Assembly (NCBI RefSeq): GCF_030814835.1
Contig: NZ_JAUSVS010000014.1
Span: 1 to 64,000 of the forward strand
Origin: Caulobacter ginsengisoli
GTDB lineage: Bacteria > Pseudomonadota > Alphaproteobacteria > Caulobacterales > Caulobacteraceae
Direction: 5' to 3'
Length of the DNA stretch: 64,000 nt
The notes under the pieces are model-generated. The model worked only from the letters and a program-made list of their open reading frames with translations. It was not told where the DNA came from and ran no database searches. Below are positions 42,784 through 50,699 of this stretch, in pieces (position 1 is the first letter of the stretch; each line of letters begins with the position of its first letter). Both the position numbers and the translations under genes were made by a program.

Positions 42784-44331
42784 ATGGGTAGCGCCAGCCT
42801 GGACGCGCGACGACGCGCAAGCGATCTCGACGCGCTGGAAACGCAGAGCTTCGACCTGCTGGTCATCGGCGGCGGCATCACCGGGGCCGGCGTGGCGCGG
42901 GACGCGGCCATGCGGGGCCTGAAGGTCGCCCTGGTCGAGGCCCGCGACTGGGCCAGCGGCACCTCGAGCCGCAGCAGCAAGATGATCCATGGCGGCCTGC
43001 GCTACCTCGCCCAGGGCGACCTGGCCCTGGTCAAGGAGGCGGCGTCCGAGCGGCAGGTGCTGCGCCGCATCGCCCCGCACCTGGCCCGGCTGACCCCCTT
43101 CGTCATTACCCTGCCCAACCTGGCGACCCTGGCCAAGATGCGCGCCGGCCTGTGGACCTTCGAGAAACTGGGCGAGGTGCCCAAGGCCGAGGTCCATGAG
43201 ATCTGGGACCTCAAGGAGATCGCCCGCCGCGAGCCGCTGATCAGGACGGCGGGGCTGCATGCAGCCCTGGTCTATCCGGAATTCCTGACCGACGACGCCC
43301 GCCTGGTGCTGGCCAATGTCCGCTCGGCCGCCGAGCACGGCGCGGCCGTGGCCAGCCATCTGGAGGCTGCCCGCATCCTGATCGAGGGCGGCCGGGCGGT
43401 CGGCGTCCTGGCCCGCTCGACCCTGGCCGGCGAGGACCGCGAGGTCACCGTGCGCGCCCGGCTGATCGTCAACGCCGCCGGGCCCTGGGTCGATGCGGTG
43501 CGGGCGCTGGAGGACAGCAGTGCGACGCCCCGGCTGACCCTGACCAAGGGCGTCCATATGGTGCTGCCCCGGTCCGCCCTGCCCGTGAACAACACGGTGA
43601 TCCTGCGGGCCGCCGACAAGCGCGGGACCTTCGCCGTGCCGCGCGGCGACTTCACCTACATCGGCACCACCGACACCTTCTATGAGGCCGCCGACGACTG
43701 GCCGACCGTGACCCGAGCGGACCTCAGCTATCTGGTCGACTCGGCCAAGGCGCTGCTCGACGCCCCGACCCTCAAGCCCGAGGACGCCGCCGCCGTCTGG
43801 TCGGGCGTGCGGCCGCTGATCGGCCAGGCCGGCAAGGGCGCCAGCGAGATCTCCCGCAAGGACGAGGTCTGGACCGGTCCGGCCGGGGTTATCACCATCG
43901 CCGGCGGCAAGCTCTCCGCCTACCGCGCCATGGCCGAGCGGATCGTCGATCAGGTCGCCGAAGTTCTTAGCGCCAAGACCGCCGCCTGTCGAACCGCCGA
44001 AGAGCCCCTGCCCGGCGCTGGCGGAGCGGAAGCGGCCAGCGACGACCGGCTCTGGCGGCTGTATGGCGCGGAAGCCGAGGCCGTCCGCGCGGCCGGCGGC
44101 GATGCGGCGGCGGAAGCCACGCAGGCCGTGCAACACGAGGGCGCCCTCACGCTGGAAGACTGGTGGGTGCGCCGCACCGCCCGGGCCTGGTTCGGCGGGC
44201 CGGAAGGGCTGGAAGCGGCCGCCGACCGCATGGCCGAACTGCTGGGCTGGAGCGCCGAGCGGCGGGCCGCCGAACTGAACCATTGCCGGTCGCTGGACCG
44301 GTTGAACCAAGTCTTAGAGGCCGCCGCATGA
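42784..44331 (+). CDS. glpD: Aerobic glycerol-3-phosphate dehydrogenase
   Basis: A 515-residue FAD-linked GlpD. The dinucleotide motif is DLLVIGGGITGAGVARDAAMRG, and SSRSSKMIHGGLRYLAQGDLALVKEA is the family signature. The C-terminal DAO_C domain ends the chain. It oxidises sn-glycerol 3-phosphate to dihydroxyacetone phosphate and passes electrons to quinone. The ATG at 42784 follows AGGGAGAAAATC. It overlaps the FAD-oxidase gene by four bases, so it is the first gene of a three-gene operon. Confidence 0.95.
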   Translation: MGSASLDARRRASDLDALETQSFDLLVIGGGITGAGVARDAAMRGLKVALVEARDWASGTSSRSSKMIHGGLRYLAQGDLALVKEAASERQVLRRIAPHLARLTPFVITLPNLATLAKMRAGLWTFEKLGEVPKAEVHEIWDLKEIARREPLIRTAGLHAALVYPEFLTDDARLVLANVRSAAEHGAAVASHLEAARILIEGGRAVGVLARSTLAGEDREVTVRARLIVNAAGPWVDAVRALEDSSATPRLTLTKGVHMVLPRSALPVNNTVILRAADKRGTFAVPRGDFTYIGTTDTFYEAADDWPTVTRADLSYLVDSAKALLDAPTLKPEDAAAVWSGVRPLIGQAGKGASEISRKDEVWTGPAGVITIAGGKLSAYRAMAERIVDQVAEVLSAKTAACRTAEEPLPGAGGAEAASDDRLWRLYGAEAEAVRAAGGDAAAEATQAVQHEGALTLEDWWVRRTARAWFGGPEGLEAAADRMAELLGWSAERRAAELNHCRSLDRLNQVLEAAA

Positions 44332-45734
44332 TCGACGATGTCATTACCGCCCTTTCCGGCGCCATCGGACCCGACAAGGTGGCTGTCGATCTGGACAGCC
44401 TGAAGTCCCGCCGCTTCGACCAGTGGGTGGTCAATCACCTGCGCGACTGGCGCGGCGAGGTCCTGCCCCTGCCCGGCGTGGTCGTCAGGCCATCCAGCGT
44501 GGCCGACGTCCAGGCCATCCTGCGCCTGGCGAACCGGGAGAGCATCGCCGTCATCCCCCACGGCCTGGGCAGCGGCGTCTGCGGCGGCGTGGTGGCCTCG
44601 CCCGACGCCATCCTGCTGGACATGAGCAGCTTCAACGCCGTGCGCGGCGTAGACCCGGTCAACCTGCTGGCCAGTTTCGACGCCGGCAAGAACGGGCTGG
44701 AGGCCGAGGAGGCCGTCGCCGCCCACGGCCTGACCATCGGCCACTGGCCGCAGTCGGTGGCGATCTCCAGCGTCGGCGGCTGGGTCTCGACCCGGGCTTC
44801 GGGGCAGTTCTCCAGCGCCTATGGCAATATCGAGGACATCATCCATTCCATCGAGGCGGTGCTGCCGACGGGTGAACTGGTGGTGCTGGGCAAGGCCGCC
44901 AGAGCCGCCGCCGGGCCGGACCTGCGCCACCTCTTGATGGGGGCCGAGGGGATCATGGGCGTGGTCACCGGCGTCACCCTGTCCCTGCGCTGCCAGGCCG
45001 AGCACCGGGCCATGACCGCATTCCACGCCCCGACCATGGCCGCCGGCTTCGAAGCCCAGCGGATCATCTACCAGGCCGACTGGCGACCGCCCGTCATGCG
45101 CCTCTATGACGCCAAGGAGGCCCGCCGTTCGTTCAAGGACCATGCGAACGAGGACCAGGGCCTGCTGCTGATGATCCACGAAGGCCCCAAGGCGCGAGTC
45201 GAGGTCGAGGTCGCGGGCGTCACCGCCCTGGCCCTCGCCGCGGGTCTGACCCCAGCCCCGACCCAGGCCACGGCCGACTGGTTCGCCCGCCGCAATCACG
45301 TGCCGGCCTGGCGCGACCTGCTGGAGCGCGGCTTCATCGTCGACACGGTCGAGGTGTCCGGCTCCTGGACGGCCATCGAGGCCATCTACGAGGACGCCGT
45401 GGCCGCGCTGGAGGAGGTGGGCGGCATCGTCAACGCTTCGGCCCACTCCAGCCATGTCTACCGCTCGGGCATCAACCTCTATTTCAGCTTCGCGGCCAAG
45501 GTCGAGGACAGCGCCGACATGGAGCCGCTGTATTTCGAGTGCTGGCGGCGCATCCTGGAAGCCACGGCCCGGCACGGCGGCGGCATCGCCCATCACCACG
45601 GTTCCGGCCGGGTGCGGCGCGACTACCTGCATCATGACCTGGGCGACGAGGGGGTGGCCCTGCTGCGCAGGGTCAAGGCGGCCCTGGACCCCAACATGAT
45701 CATGAACCCCGGCAATCTGCTGCCAGATGCCTGA
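44328..45734 (+). CDS. FAD-binding oxidase, alkylglycerone-phosphate-synthase/glycolate-oxidase type
   Basis: A 468-residue vanillyl-alcohol-oxidase-fold flavoprotein. The FAD domain shows VVRPSSVADVQAILRLANRE, HGLGSGVCGGVV and SVGGWVSTRASGQFSSAYGNIED. The C-terminal linoyl domain includes HHHGSGRVRRDYL, a His-rich stretch typical of alkylglycerone-phosphate synthases. Such proteins use dihydroxyacetone-phosphate esters or hydroxy acids. The operon with GlpD and an FGGY kinase suggests metabolism of glycerol or an ether/acyl-glycerol compound, an inference. Translational overlaps exist on both sides. Confidence 0.85.
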   Translation: MIDDVITALSGAIGPDKVAVDLDSLKSRRFDQWVVNHLRDWRGEVLPLPGVVVRPSSVADVQAILRLANRESIAVIPHGLGSGVCGGVVASPDAILLDMSSFNAVRGVDPVNLLASFDAGKNGLEAEEAVAAHGLTIGHWPQSVAISSVGGWVSTRASGQFSSAYGNIEDIIHSIEAVLPTGELVVLGKAARAAAGPDLRHLLMGAEGIMGVVTGVTLSLRCQAEHRAMTAFHAPTMAAGFEAQRIIYQADWRPPVMRLYDAKEARRSFKDHANEDQGLLLMIHEGPKARVEVEVAGVTALALAAGLTPAPTQATADWFARRNHVPAWRDLLERGFIVDTVEVSGSWTAIEAIYEDAVAALEEVGGIVNASAHSSHVYRSGINLYFSFAAKVEDSADMEPLYFECWRRILEATARHGGGIAHHHGSGRVRRDYLHHDLGDEGVALLRRVKAALDPNMIMNPGNLLPDA

Positions 45735-47142
45735 GCTGATCCTCGCCCTCGACGTCGGAACCACCAGCACAAGGACCCTGGTCGGCACGGCCGACGGCCA
45801 TGTGCTGGGCTCGGCCCGCTGTCCGATCCCCTCGCTGTTCCCCGCGCCGGGCCTGGTCGAGCAGGATGCGGAAGGCGTCTGGACCCTGACCCGGCGGGTC
45901 ATCGCGCTGGCCCTGGCCAAGTCCGGCCATGAGCTGGCCGATGTCGCCGCCATCGGCGTCACCACCCAACGGGCCAGCATCGTGCTCTGGGACAGGGCGA
46001 CCACCCATGCCGTGGCCCCCATGGTCGTCTGGAGCGACCTGCGCGGCCTGCCCCGCGCCGCCAGCCTGGCCGCCCTGGGCTTCCAGGTCTGGCCCCAGAC
46101 CCCGGCCTGCAAGCTGGAGATGGCGCTGGGCGACCGCGACCCCAGGGCCCTGGCCTGGGGCACGCTGGACAGCTTCATCGTCGCCAAGCTGAGCGGCGGG
46201 GCGGCTCACGTCACCGATGTCTCCAACGCCTGGGTCAGCGGCTATATGGACTTCGACCGCTTTCCCGCTTGGCATGCCGGGCTGATGGCGGCGCAGAACC
46301 TGCCCGAGGGCCTGTTTCCCAAGGTCGTCGAAAGCTGGGGGGCGATCGGCGAGGCCGACGCCGGCCTGGGCGCCAAAATCCCGATCACCGCCATTCTCGC
46401 CGACCAGCAGGCCGGCATGTTCGCTCATGGCTGGCCGGGGCGCGGGGCCTGGAAGGCGACCTACGGCACCTCGGCGGTGCTGATGGTGTCGATGGGGCCC
46501 GAGCCGACCAGCCCCCACCCCACCCTGCCGGTCATGGCCCTGGCGGCGGGCGAGGGCGAGGTGCTGTTCTGTTTCGAGGGCATGGTGATCACCGCCGGGG
46601 CCTTCATCGACTGGCTGTGCCAGGTGGGCCTGTTCGCCTCGCCCGCCGACCTGCAGGCCGCCGCCGAAAGCGTGCCGACCAGCGGCGGGGCGGCCATGCG
46701 GCCCTCGCTGCAGGGGCTGGGCGCTCCGCATGGCCGGTTCGATCTGCCGGCCCTGATCGGGGGCTTAAGGCCCGGCGTCGGCCGGGGCGAACTGGCGCGG
46801 GCGGCGCTGGAAGGCCTGGCCTGGCGCATCCGCGAAATCGCCGGGACGGCAAGCGAAGCGGCAATCGATCTGCCGGAATCCTTGCCGGTCGACGGCGGCG
46901 CCACGGCCAATGACCTGCTCATGCAGCTCCAGGCCGACGCCCTGCAACGCCCCGTCCGCCGCCACGCCGTGCGCGACGCCACCGCCTATGGCGCGCTGGT
47001 GGCGGCGGCGATGGGGGCCAGGCTGATCGGACGGGACGATCTGGGGCGGCTGGCGCACTACGACCGGACGTTCGAGCCACGGATTTCAGCCGACGAGGCC
47101 GAGGCGGGCTACGCCGCCTGGGCAAAGGCTGTCCTCCCCTAA
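45727..47142 (+). CDS. FGGY-family carbohydrate kinase, glycerol-kinase-like
   Basis: A 471-residue FGGY kinase. The N-terminal phosphate motif is LALDVGTTSTRTLVGTADG, the second lobe has TYGTSAVLMVSMG, and the C-terminal part has DGGATANDLLMQLQADAL, a match to the adenosine motif. It phosphorylates a sugar or polyol with ATP. The neighbours (GlpD and FAD oxidase) point to glycerol or a related triol, but the sequence is not closely like canonical GlpK from what I can see. It overlaps the preceding gene by eight bases. Confidence 0.87.
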   Translation: MPELILALDVGTTSTRTLVGTADGHVLGSARCPIPSLFPAPGLVEQDAEGVWTLTRRVIALALAKSGHELADVAAIGVTTQRASIVLWDRATTHAVAPMVVWSDLRGLPRAASLAALGFQVWPQTPACKLEMALGDRDPRALAWGTLDSFIVAKLSGGAAHVTDVSNAWVSGYMDFDRFPAWHAGLMAAQNLPEGLFPKVVESWGAIGEADAGLGAKIPITAILADQQAGMFAHGWPGRGAWKATYGTSAVLMVSMGPEPTSPHPTLPVMALAAGEGEVLFCFEGMVITAGAFIDWLCQVGLFASPADLQAAAESVPTSGGAAMRPSLQGLGAPHGRFDLPALIGGLRPGVGRGELARAALEGLAWRIREIAGTASEAAIDLPESLPVDGGATANDLLMQLQADALQRPVRRHAVRDATAYGALVAAAMGARLIGRDDLGRLAHYDRTFEPRISADEAEAGYAAWAKAVLP

Positions 47143-47148
47143 CTCCGC

Positions 47149-47170
47149 ATCCCCAGCTTTCGCTGGGGAT
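47149..47170. repeat. Short hairpin after the FGGY kinase gene
   Basis: A perfect 9-base stem (ATCCCCAGC / GCTGGGGAT) with a TTTC loop. No run of T follows, so it may be an intergenic repeat or a weak terminator, not a standard one. Confidence 0.5.
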
Positions 47171-47231
47171 ACGGGAAAGGTGAGAGTCCGTTTCCCGCCA
47201 GTCTCCGCCTGCAAATGTGTTAAAGTCCCTC

Positions 47232-47789
47232 ATGCCTTCCTACGCTCTTTTCGACACCGCCATCGGCCCCTGCGGCCTGGTCTGGGGCGATGATGGGGTC
47301 ACCAACGCCGTCCTGCCTGAGGCCGACCTGGAGGCGACCCGCCAGCGGCTGCTGCGCCGCACGCCCGCCGCGGTCGAAACCGAACCAACGAGCGAAATCG
47401 CCACCGCCATCGAGGCCATCCGCGAACTGTTCGCCGGCGGCCAGCGCGACCTGGCCGATATCAAGCTGGACCTTGCGGCGGTTTCCGACTTCCAGCGCGA
47501 AGTCTACGCCATCGCCCGCGCCATCCCGCCGGGCGAAACGCTCACCTACGGCGACATCGCCAAGCGCCTGGGCGGGGTGCAGCTGGCCCGCGAGGTCGGC
47601 CAGGCGATGGGCAAGAACCCCATCCCCATCATCGTCCCCTGCCACCGCGTGCTGGCGGCCGGCGGCGGGACCGGGGGCTTCTCGGCGCCGGGCGGGGTCG
47701 ACACCAAGCTGCGCATGCTGACCATCGAGAAGGCCCGCACCAGCGCCCAGCCCAGCCTGTTCGACGATCTGCCGCTGGCTCGCGCTTAG
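47232..47789 (+). CDS. ogt: Methylated-DNA--protein-cysteine methyltransferase
   Basis: A 185-residue alkyltransferase. The active-site PCHRV (Cys137) is in IPIIVPCHRVLAAGGGTGGFSAPGG. DNA-binding region: FQREVYAIARAIPPGETLTYGDIAKRLGG. The protein removes O6-alkyl groups from guanine in a single-turnover reaction. A second, distinct homologue occurs at 56468 and an AlkA/Ada fusion at 48772, so the region is rich in alkylation repair. Confidence 0.94.
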   Translation: MPSYALFDTAIGPCGLVWGDDGVTNAVLPEADLEATRQRLLRRTPAAVETEPTSEIATAIEAIRELFAGGQRDLADIKLDLAAVSDFQREVYAIARAIPPGETLTYGDIAKRLGGVQLAREVGQAMGKNPIPIIVPCHRVLAAGGGTGGFSAPGGVDTKLRMLTIEKARTSAQPSLFDDLPLARA

Positions 47790-47855
47790 AGGCTAGCGGA
47801 CAGGCGAAGGCTGCCGCTGGCGTTCCGAGACAAATCCGCGCTATCTAACGCCCAG

Positions 47856-47879
47856 CATTCGCCGAACGCGAATGTTCGG
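47856..47879. promoter_or_regulatory. Overlapping palindromes before the LysR gene
   Basis: CATTCG-N7-CGAATG (47856-47874) and CCGAAC-N6-GTTCGG (47862-47879) overlap, 12 bases before the LysR ATG. A strong candidate autoregulatory site. Confidence 0.5.
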
Positions 47880-47890
47880 GGGACGAAGGC

Positions 47891-48775
47891 ATGCGGTTCG
47901 ACCTGATTGATCTGAAGCTCTTCCGCGACGTTGCCGAAGCCGGCTCGATCACCCACGGCGCCGAGCGCAGCCATCTGGCCCTGGCCGCGGCTTCTACCCG
48001 GATTCGGGGGATGGAGGACTCGCTCGGCGCCAAGCTGTTCACCCGTGGCCGCTACGGCGTCACCGCCACCGCCGCCGGCCAGGCCCTGCTGGTCCATGCC
48101 CGCACGATCCTCACCCAGGTCGCCCGGCTGCAGGACGACATGGGGGCCTTCGCCAAGGGCTTCGCCGGCCAGGTGCGGGTGCTGGCCAACACCAACGCCT
48201 CCACTGAATTCCTCCCCGAGGCCCTCAGCGCCTTCCTGCGCGCCAATCCCCGGGTCAGCGTCGACCTGGAAGAGCGGCTGTCGGACGAGATCGTCGGCAT
48301 GATCGCCGAGGGGGCGGGCGATATCGGCATCGTGGCCGGCACGGTGGATGTCGGGGGCCTGCAGACCTTCCCGTTCCGCTCCGACCGCTTCGTGCTGATT
48401 ACCGGCCTGGGCCATCCGCTCGGCCAGATGACCCGCATCCGTTTCGCCGACGCCCTGCGCTTCGACATCGTCGGGCTGGAGCGGTCCAGCGCCCTGCAAC
48501 GCTTCCTGGCCGACAAGGCCTCGCGGGTCGGGCTGCCGCTGCGCCTGCGGGTGCAGCTGCGCAGCTTCGACGCCGTCTGCCGGCTGGTCGCCGCCGGGGT
48601 CGGCATCGGCGTCGTGCCGGAGACCACGGCCAAGCGGGCCGCCCTCACCCTGCCGCTGGCCATCGTCGAACTGAGCGACGACTGGGCGGCGCGGGACCTG
48701 ACCCTGTGCGTGCGCGATGCCGGTGAGCTGCGGCCGTTCGCCCGGCAGCTGCTGGATCACCTCAAGGCCGCCTAG
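47891..48775 (+). CDS. LysR-family transcriptional regulator
   Basis: A 294-residue LysR regulator. The N-terminal HTH contains FDLIDLKLFRDVAEAGSITHGAERSHLALAAASTRIRGMEDSLGAKLF. The effector domain has VLANTNASTEFLPEALSAF. Two overlapping palindromes sit just before the start. It converges with the AlkA/Ada gene with overlapping stop codons. Its targets are unknown. Confidence 0.92.
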   Translation: MRFDLIDLKLFRDVAEAGSITHGAERSHLALAAASTRIRGMEDSLGAKLFTRGRYGVTATAAGQALLVHARTILTQVARLQDDMGAFAKGFAGQVRVLANTNASTEFLPEALSAFLRANPRVSVDLEERLSDEIVGMIAEGAGDIGIVAGTVDVGGLQTFPFRSDRFVLITGLGHPLGQMTRIRFADALRFDIVGLERSSALQRFLADKASRVGLPLRLRVQLRSFDAVCRLVAAGVGIGVVPETTAKRAALTLPLAIVELSDDWAARDLTLCVRDAGELRPFARQLLDHLKAA

Positions 48776-50253
48776 GCCGCCTTCACCACCGCATGCGGCG
48801 TCCAGGACGCCCACAGATGCTGGGCCGCATAGGCGCGCCAGGGTCGCCAGCGTTCGGCCCGGGCCAGCAGTTCGGCGGGCGTGGGCCGGACGCCGGCCTC
48901 GTCGGCCAGGGCCCGCATCAGGCCGATGTCGGCGGCCGGGAAGGCGTCGGGCTCGCGCAGTTCACGCATGGCGATGTACTGCGCCGTCCATTCCCCGACG
49001 CCCGCCAGGCTCTTGAGCTGCTGGATCGCCTCGTCCAGCCCGCGGCGGGCGCCGAAGATCTGCGGGTCGGCGACCACGGCGGCGGCGATGCTGGAGAGCG
49101 CCCTGGCCCGCGCCCCGGGCATCAGGCCGAGCGCCGCCAGGTCTTCCTGGGCCAGCCGCTCTGGCCGGGGAAAGAGGTGGGTCAGCCCCTCCTGCGGCGC
49201 CTCGAGCGGCTGGCCATAGCGGGCGACCAGCTTGCCGGCCAGGACGATGGCGGCCTCGACGCTGATCTGCTGGCCCAGGATGGCGCGGATGGCCAGTTCG
49301 AAGCCGTCCCAGGCGCCGGGCACACGCAGGCCCGGCCGGGCGGCGATTAGGGGGGCCAGCGCCGGGTCCTCGGACAGCTGGGCGCCGATGGCCACCGGGT
49401 CGGCGGCGAGGTCGAAGACGCGGCGCAGGCGGGCGATGATGACCGGCAGGGCCGAGAGCTTCGGAAAGCGGATGGCGGCGCGCAGGGTGTTGCCCTCGCC
49501 AGGCTCGACCCGCAGCGTCCCCTGCGCGCCGTCGATCTCGATGGTGCGGGCATACCCGCCCTTGTCGATCACCTCGACGCCGGGAATGGCGCGCAGGCGG
49601 AGGAAGGCCAGCATCGCCTCCCAGTCATAGGGCGGGCGATAACGCAGCAGCACGGTGACCTCGCCGGCCGGGCCGGAGGAGACCGTCTCGCCGCTGGCGC
49701 GGCGCAGGGCGCTGGGCGGGCGGCCGAACAGCTGCTGGAAGGTTTCATTAAAGCGGCGGATCGAGCCGAAGCCCGAGGCCAGGGCGATCTCGGCCATCGG
49801 CAAGCGGGTCTCGTGGATCAGCTGCTTGGCCAGCAGCACCCGCCGGGTCTGGGCCACCGCCACTGGCGAAGCGCCCAGATGCCGCTGGAAAAGGCGGCGC
49901 AGCTGCCGGTCGCCGACCCCGACCCGGTTGGCCAGCGCTTCAAGGTCGCCCTCGTCCAGCGCCCCCATCTCGATGAGGCCCAGCGCCCGCGAGACGGTGT
50001 TGGAGGTGCCGCGCCAAGCCCCCAGGTCCGGGGCGGTCTCGGGCCGACAGCGCAGGCAGGGACGGAACCCCGCCTCCTGGGCCGAGGCGGCGGTCGGATG
50101 GAAGGTGACGTTCTCACGCTTGGGCGTGCGGGCCGGGCAGACCGGACGGCAGTAGATGCCGGTGGTCTTCACCCCGATGAACAGGCGGCCGTCAAAGCGG
50201 GCGTCGCGCGTGCTGATGGCCCGGTAACAGGCGTCGTCGTCGAGATCGTCCAT
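48772..50253 (-). CDS. Ada/AlkA fusion: alkylation sensor and 3-methyladenine DNA glycosylase
   Basis: A 493-residue multidomain protein. Residues 1-75 are the Ada zinc domain (C35, C39, C66, C69 in IYCRPVCPAR and RPCLRCRPE). Residues 85-190 form an AraC-type HTH. About residues 198-310 are the AlkA N-terminal domain, and the rest is an HhH-GPD glycosylase with GVGEWTAQYIAM and catalytic Asp442 in AADIGL. It would accept methyl groups from phosphotriesters, possibly activate genes, and excise alkylated bases. The fusion is known in many proteobacteria. No partner gene lies in the same operon. Confidence 0.93.
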   Translation of the reverse strand: MDDLDDDACYRAISTRDARFDGRLFIGVKTTGIYCRPVCPARTPKRENVTFHPTAASAQEAGFRPCLRCRPETAPDLGAWRGTSNTVSRALGLIEMGALDEGDLEALANRVGVGDRQLRRLFQRHLGASPVAVAQTRRVLLAKQLIHETRLPMAEIALASGFGSIRRFNETFQQLFGRPPSALRRASGETVSSGPAGEVTVLLRYRPPYDWEAMLAFLRLRAIPGVEVIDKGGYARTIEIDGAQGTLRVEPGEGNTLRAAIRFPKLSALPVIIARLRRVFDLAADPVAIGAQLSEDPALAPLIAARPGLRVPGAWDGFELAIRAILGQQISVEAAIVLAGKLVARYGQPLEAPQEGLTHLFPRPERLAQEDLAALGLMPGARARALSSIAAAVVADPQIFGARRGLDEAIQQLKSLAGVGEWTAQYIAMRELREPDAFPAADIGLMRALADEAGVRPTPAELLARAERWRPWRAYAAQHLWASWTPHAVVKAA

Positions 50254-50313
50254 ACCCCATCGTCGCCCGGATGGCCGAGCAAGTCTCGCGGTTTTCGGAC
50301 ATGGTCGGTGGGG

Positions 50314-50694
50314 TCAGGCGCGACCTGAGCCCAGGGTGGAGACCAGCATGCCCTCCAGCGCTTCCTGGCGGTAGGGCTTGGCCAGGGCCGGCACATGCGA
50401 GAACTGCGCGGCGATGCCGTCGATGCCGTAGCCGGTCGAGAAGATGAACGGCACCCGCCGGCTGATCAGCGCCTCGGCCACCGGATAGACCTTCTCGCCG
50501 CCCAGATTGACGTCGAGGATGGCGCCGTCGATCTCCAGGCTCTCGTCGCTGGCCAGGGCGACGCCGCGCGCCACCGTCCCGGCGACGTCCACCACCACGC
50601 AGCCGAGGTCGTCCAGCATGGATTCGATCATCATCGCCAGCATGGTCTCGTCTTCCACCACCAGCAGGCGCAGTCCGTTGAGGGCTGGAATCAT
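50314..50694 (-). CDS. Single-domain response regulator receiver
   Basis: A 126-residue CheY-like receiver. Acidic residues at the N-terminus (VVEDE), phospho-acceptor D61 in GAILDVNLGG, then FSTGYG and the conserved Lys in ALAKPY. It has no output domain. It follows the HWE kinase gene by five bases, so the kinase is the likely phosphodonor. With no DNA-binding part, it probably acts by protein interaction. Confidence 0.93.
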   Translation of the reverse strand: MIPALNGLRLLVVEDETMLAMMIESMLDDLGCVVVDVAGTVARGVALASDESLEIDGAILDVNLGGEKVYPVAEALISRRVPFIFSTGYGIDGIAAQFSHVPALAKPYRQEALEGMLVSTLGSGRA

Positions 50695-50699
50695 GATGA

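Noticed and set aside
43950..46187. 745-codon minus-strand frame across the FAD-oxidase and kinase genes
   Set aside because: Low-complexity antisense shadow of the operon, without any domain.
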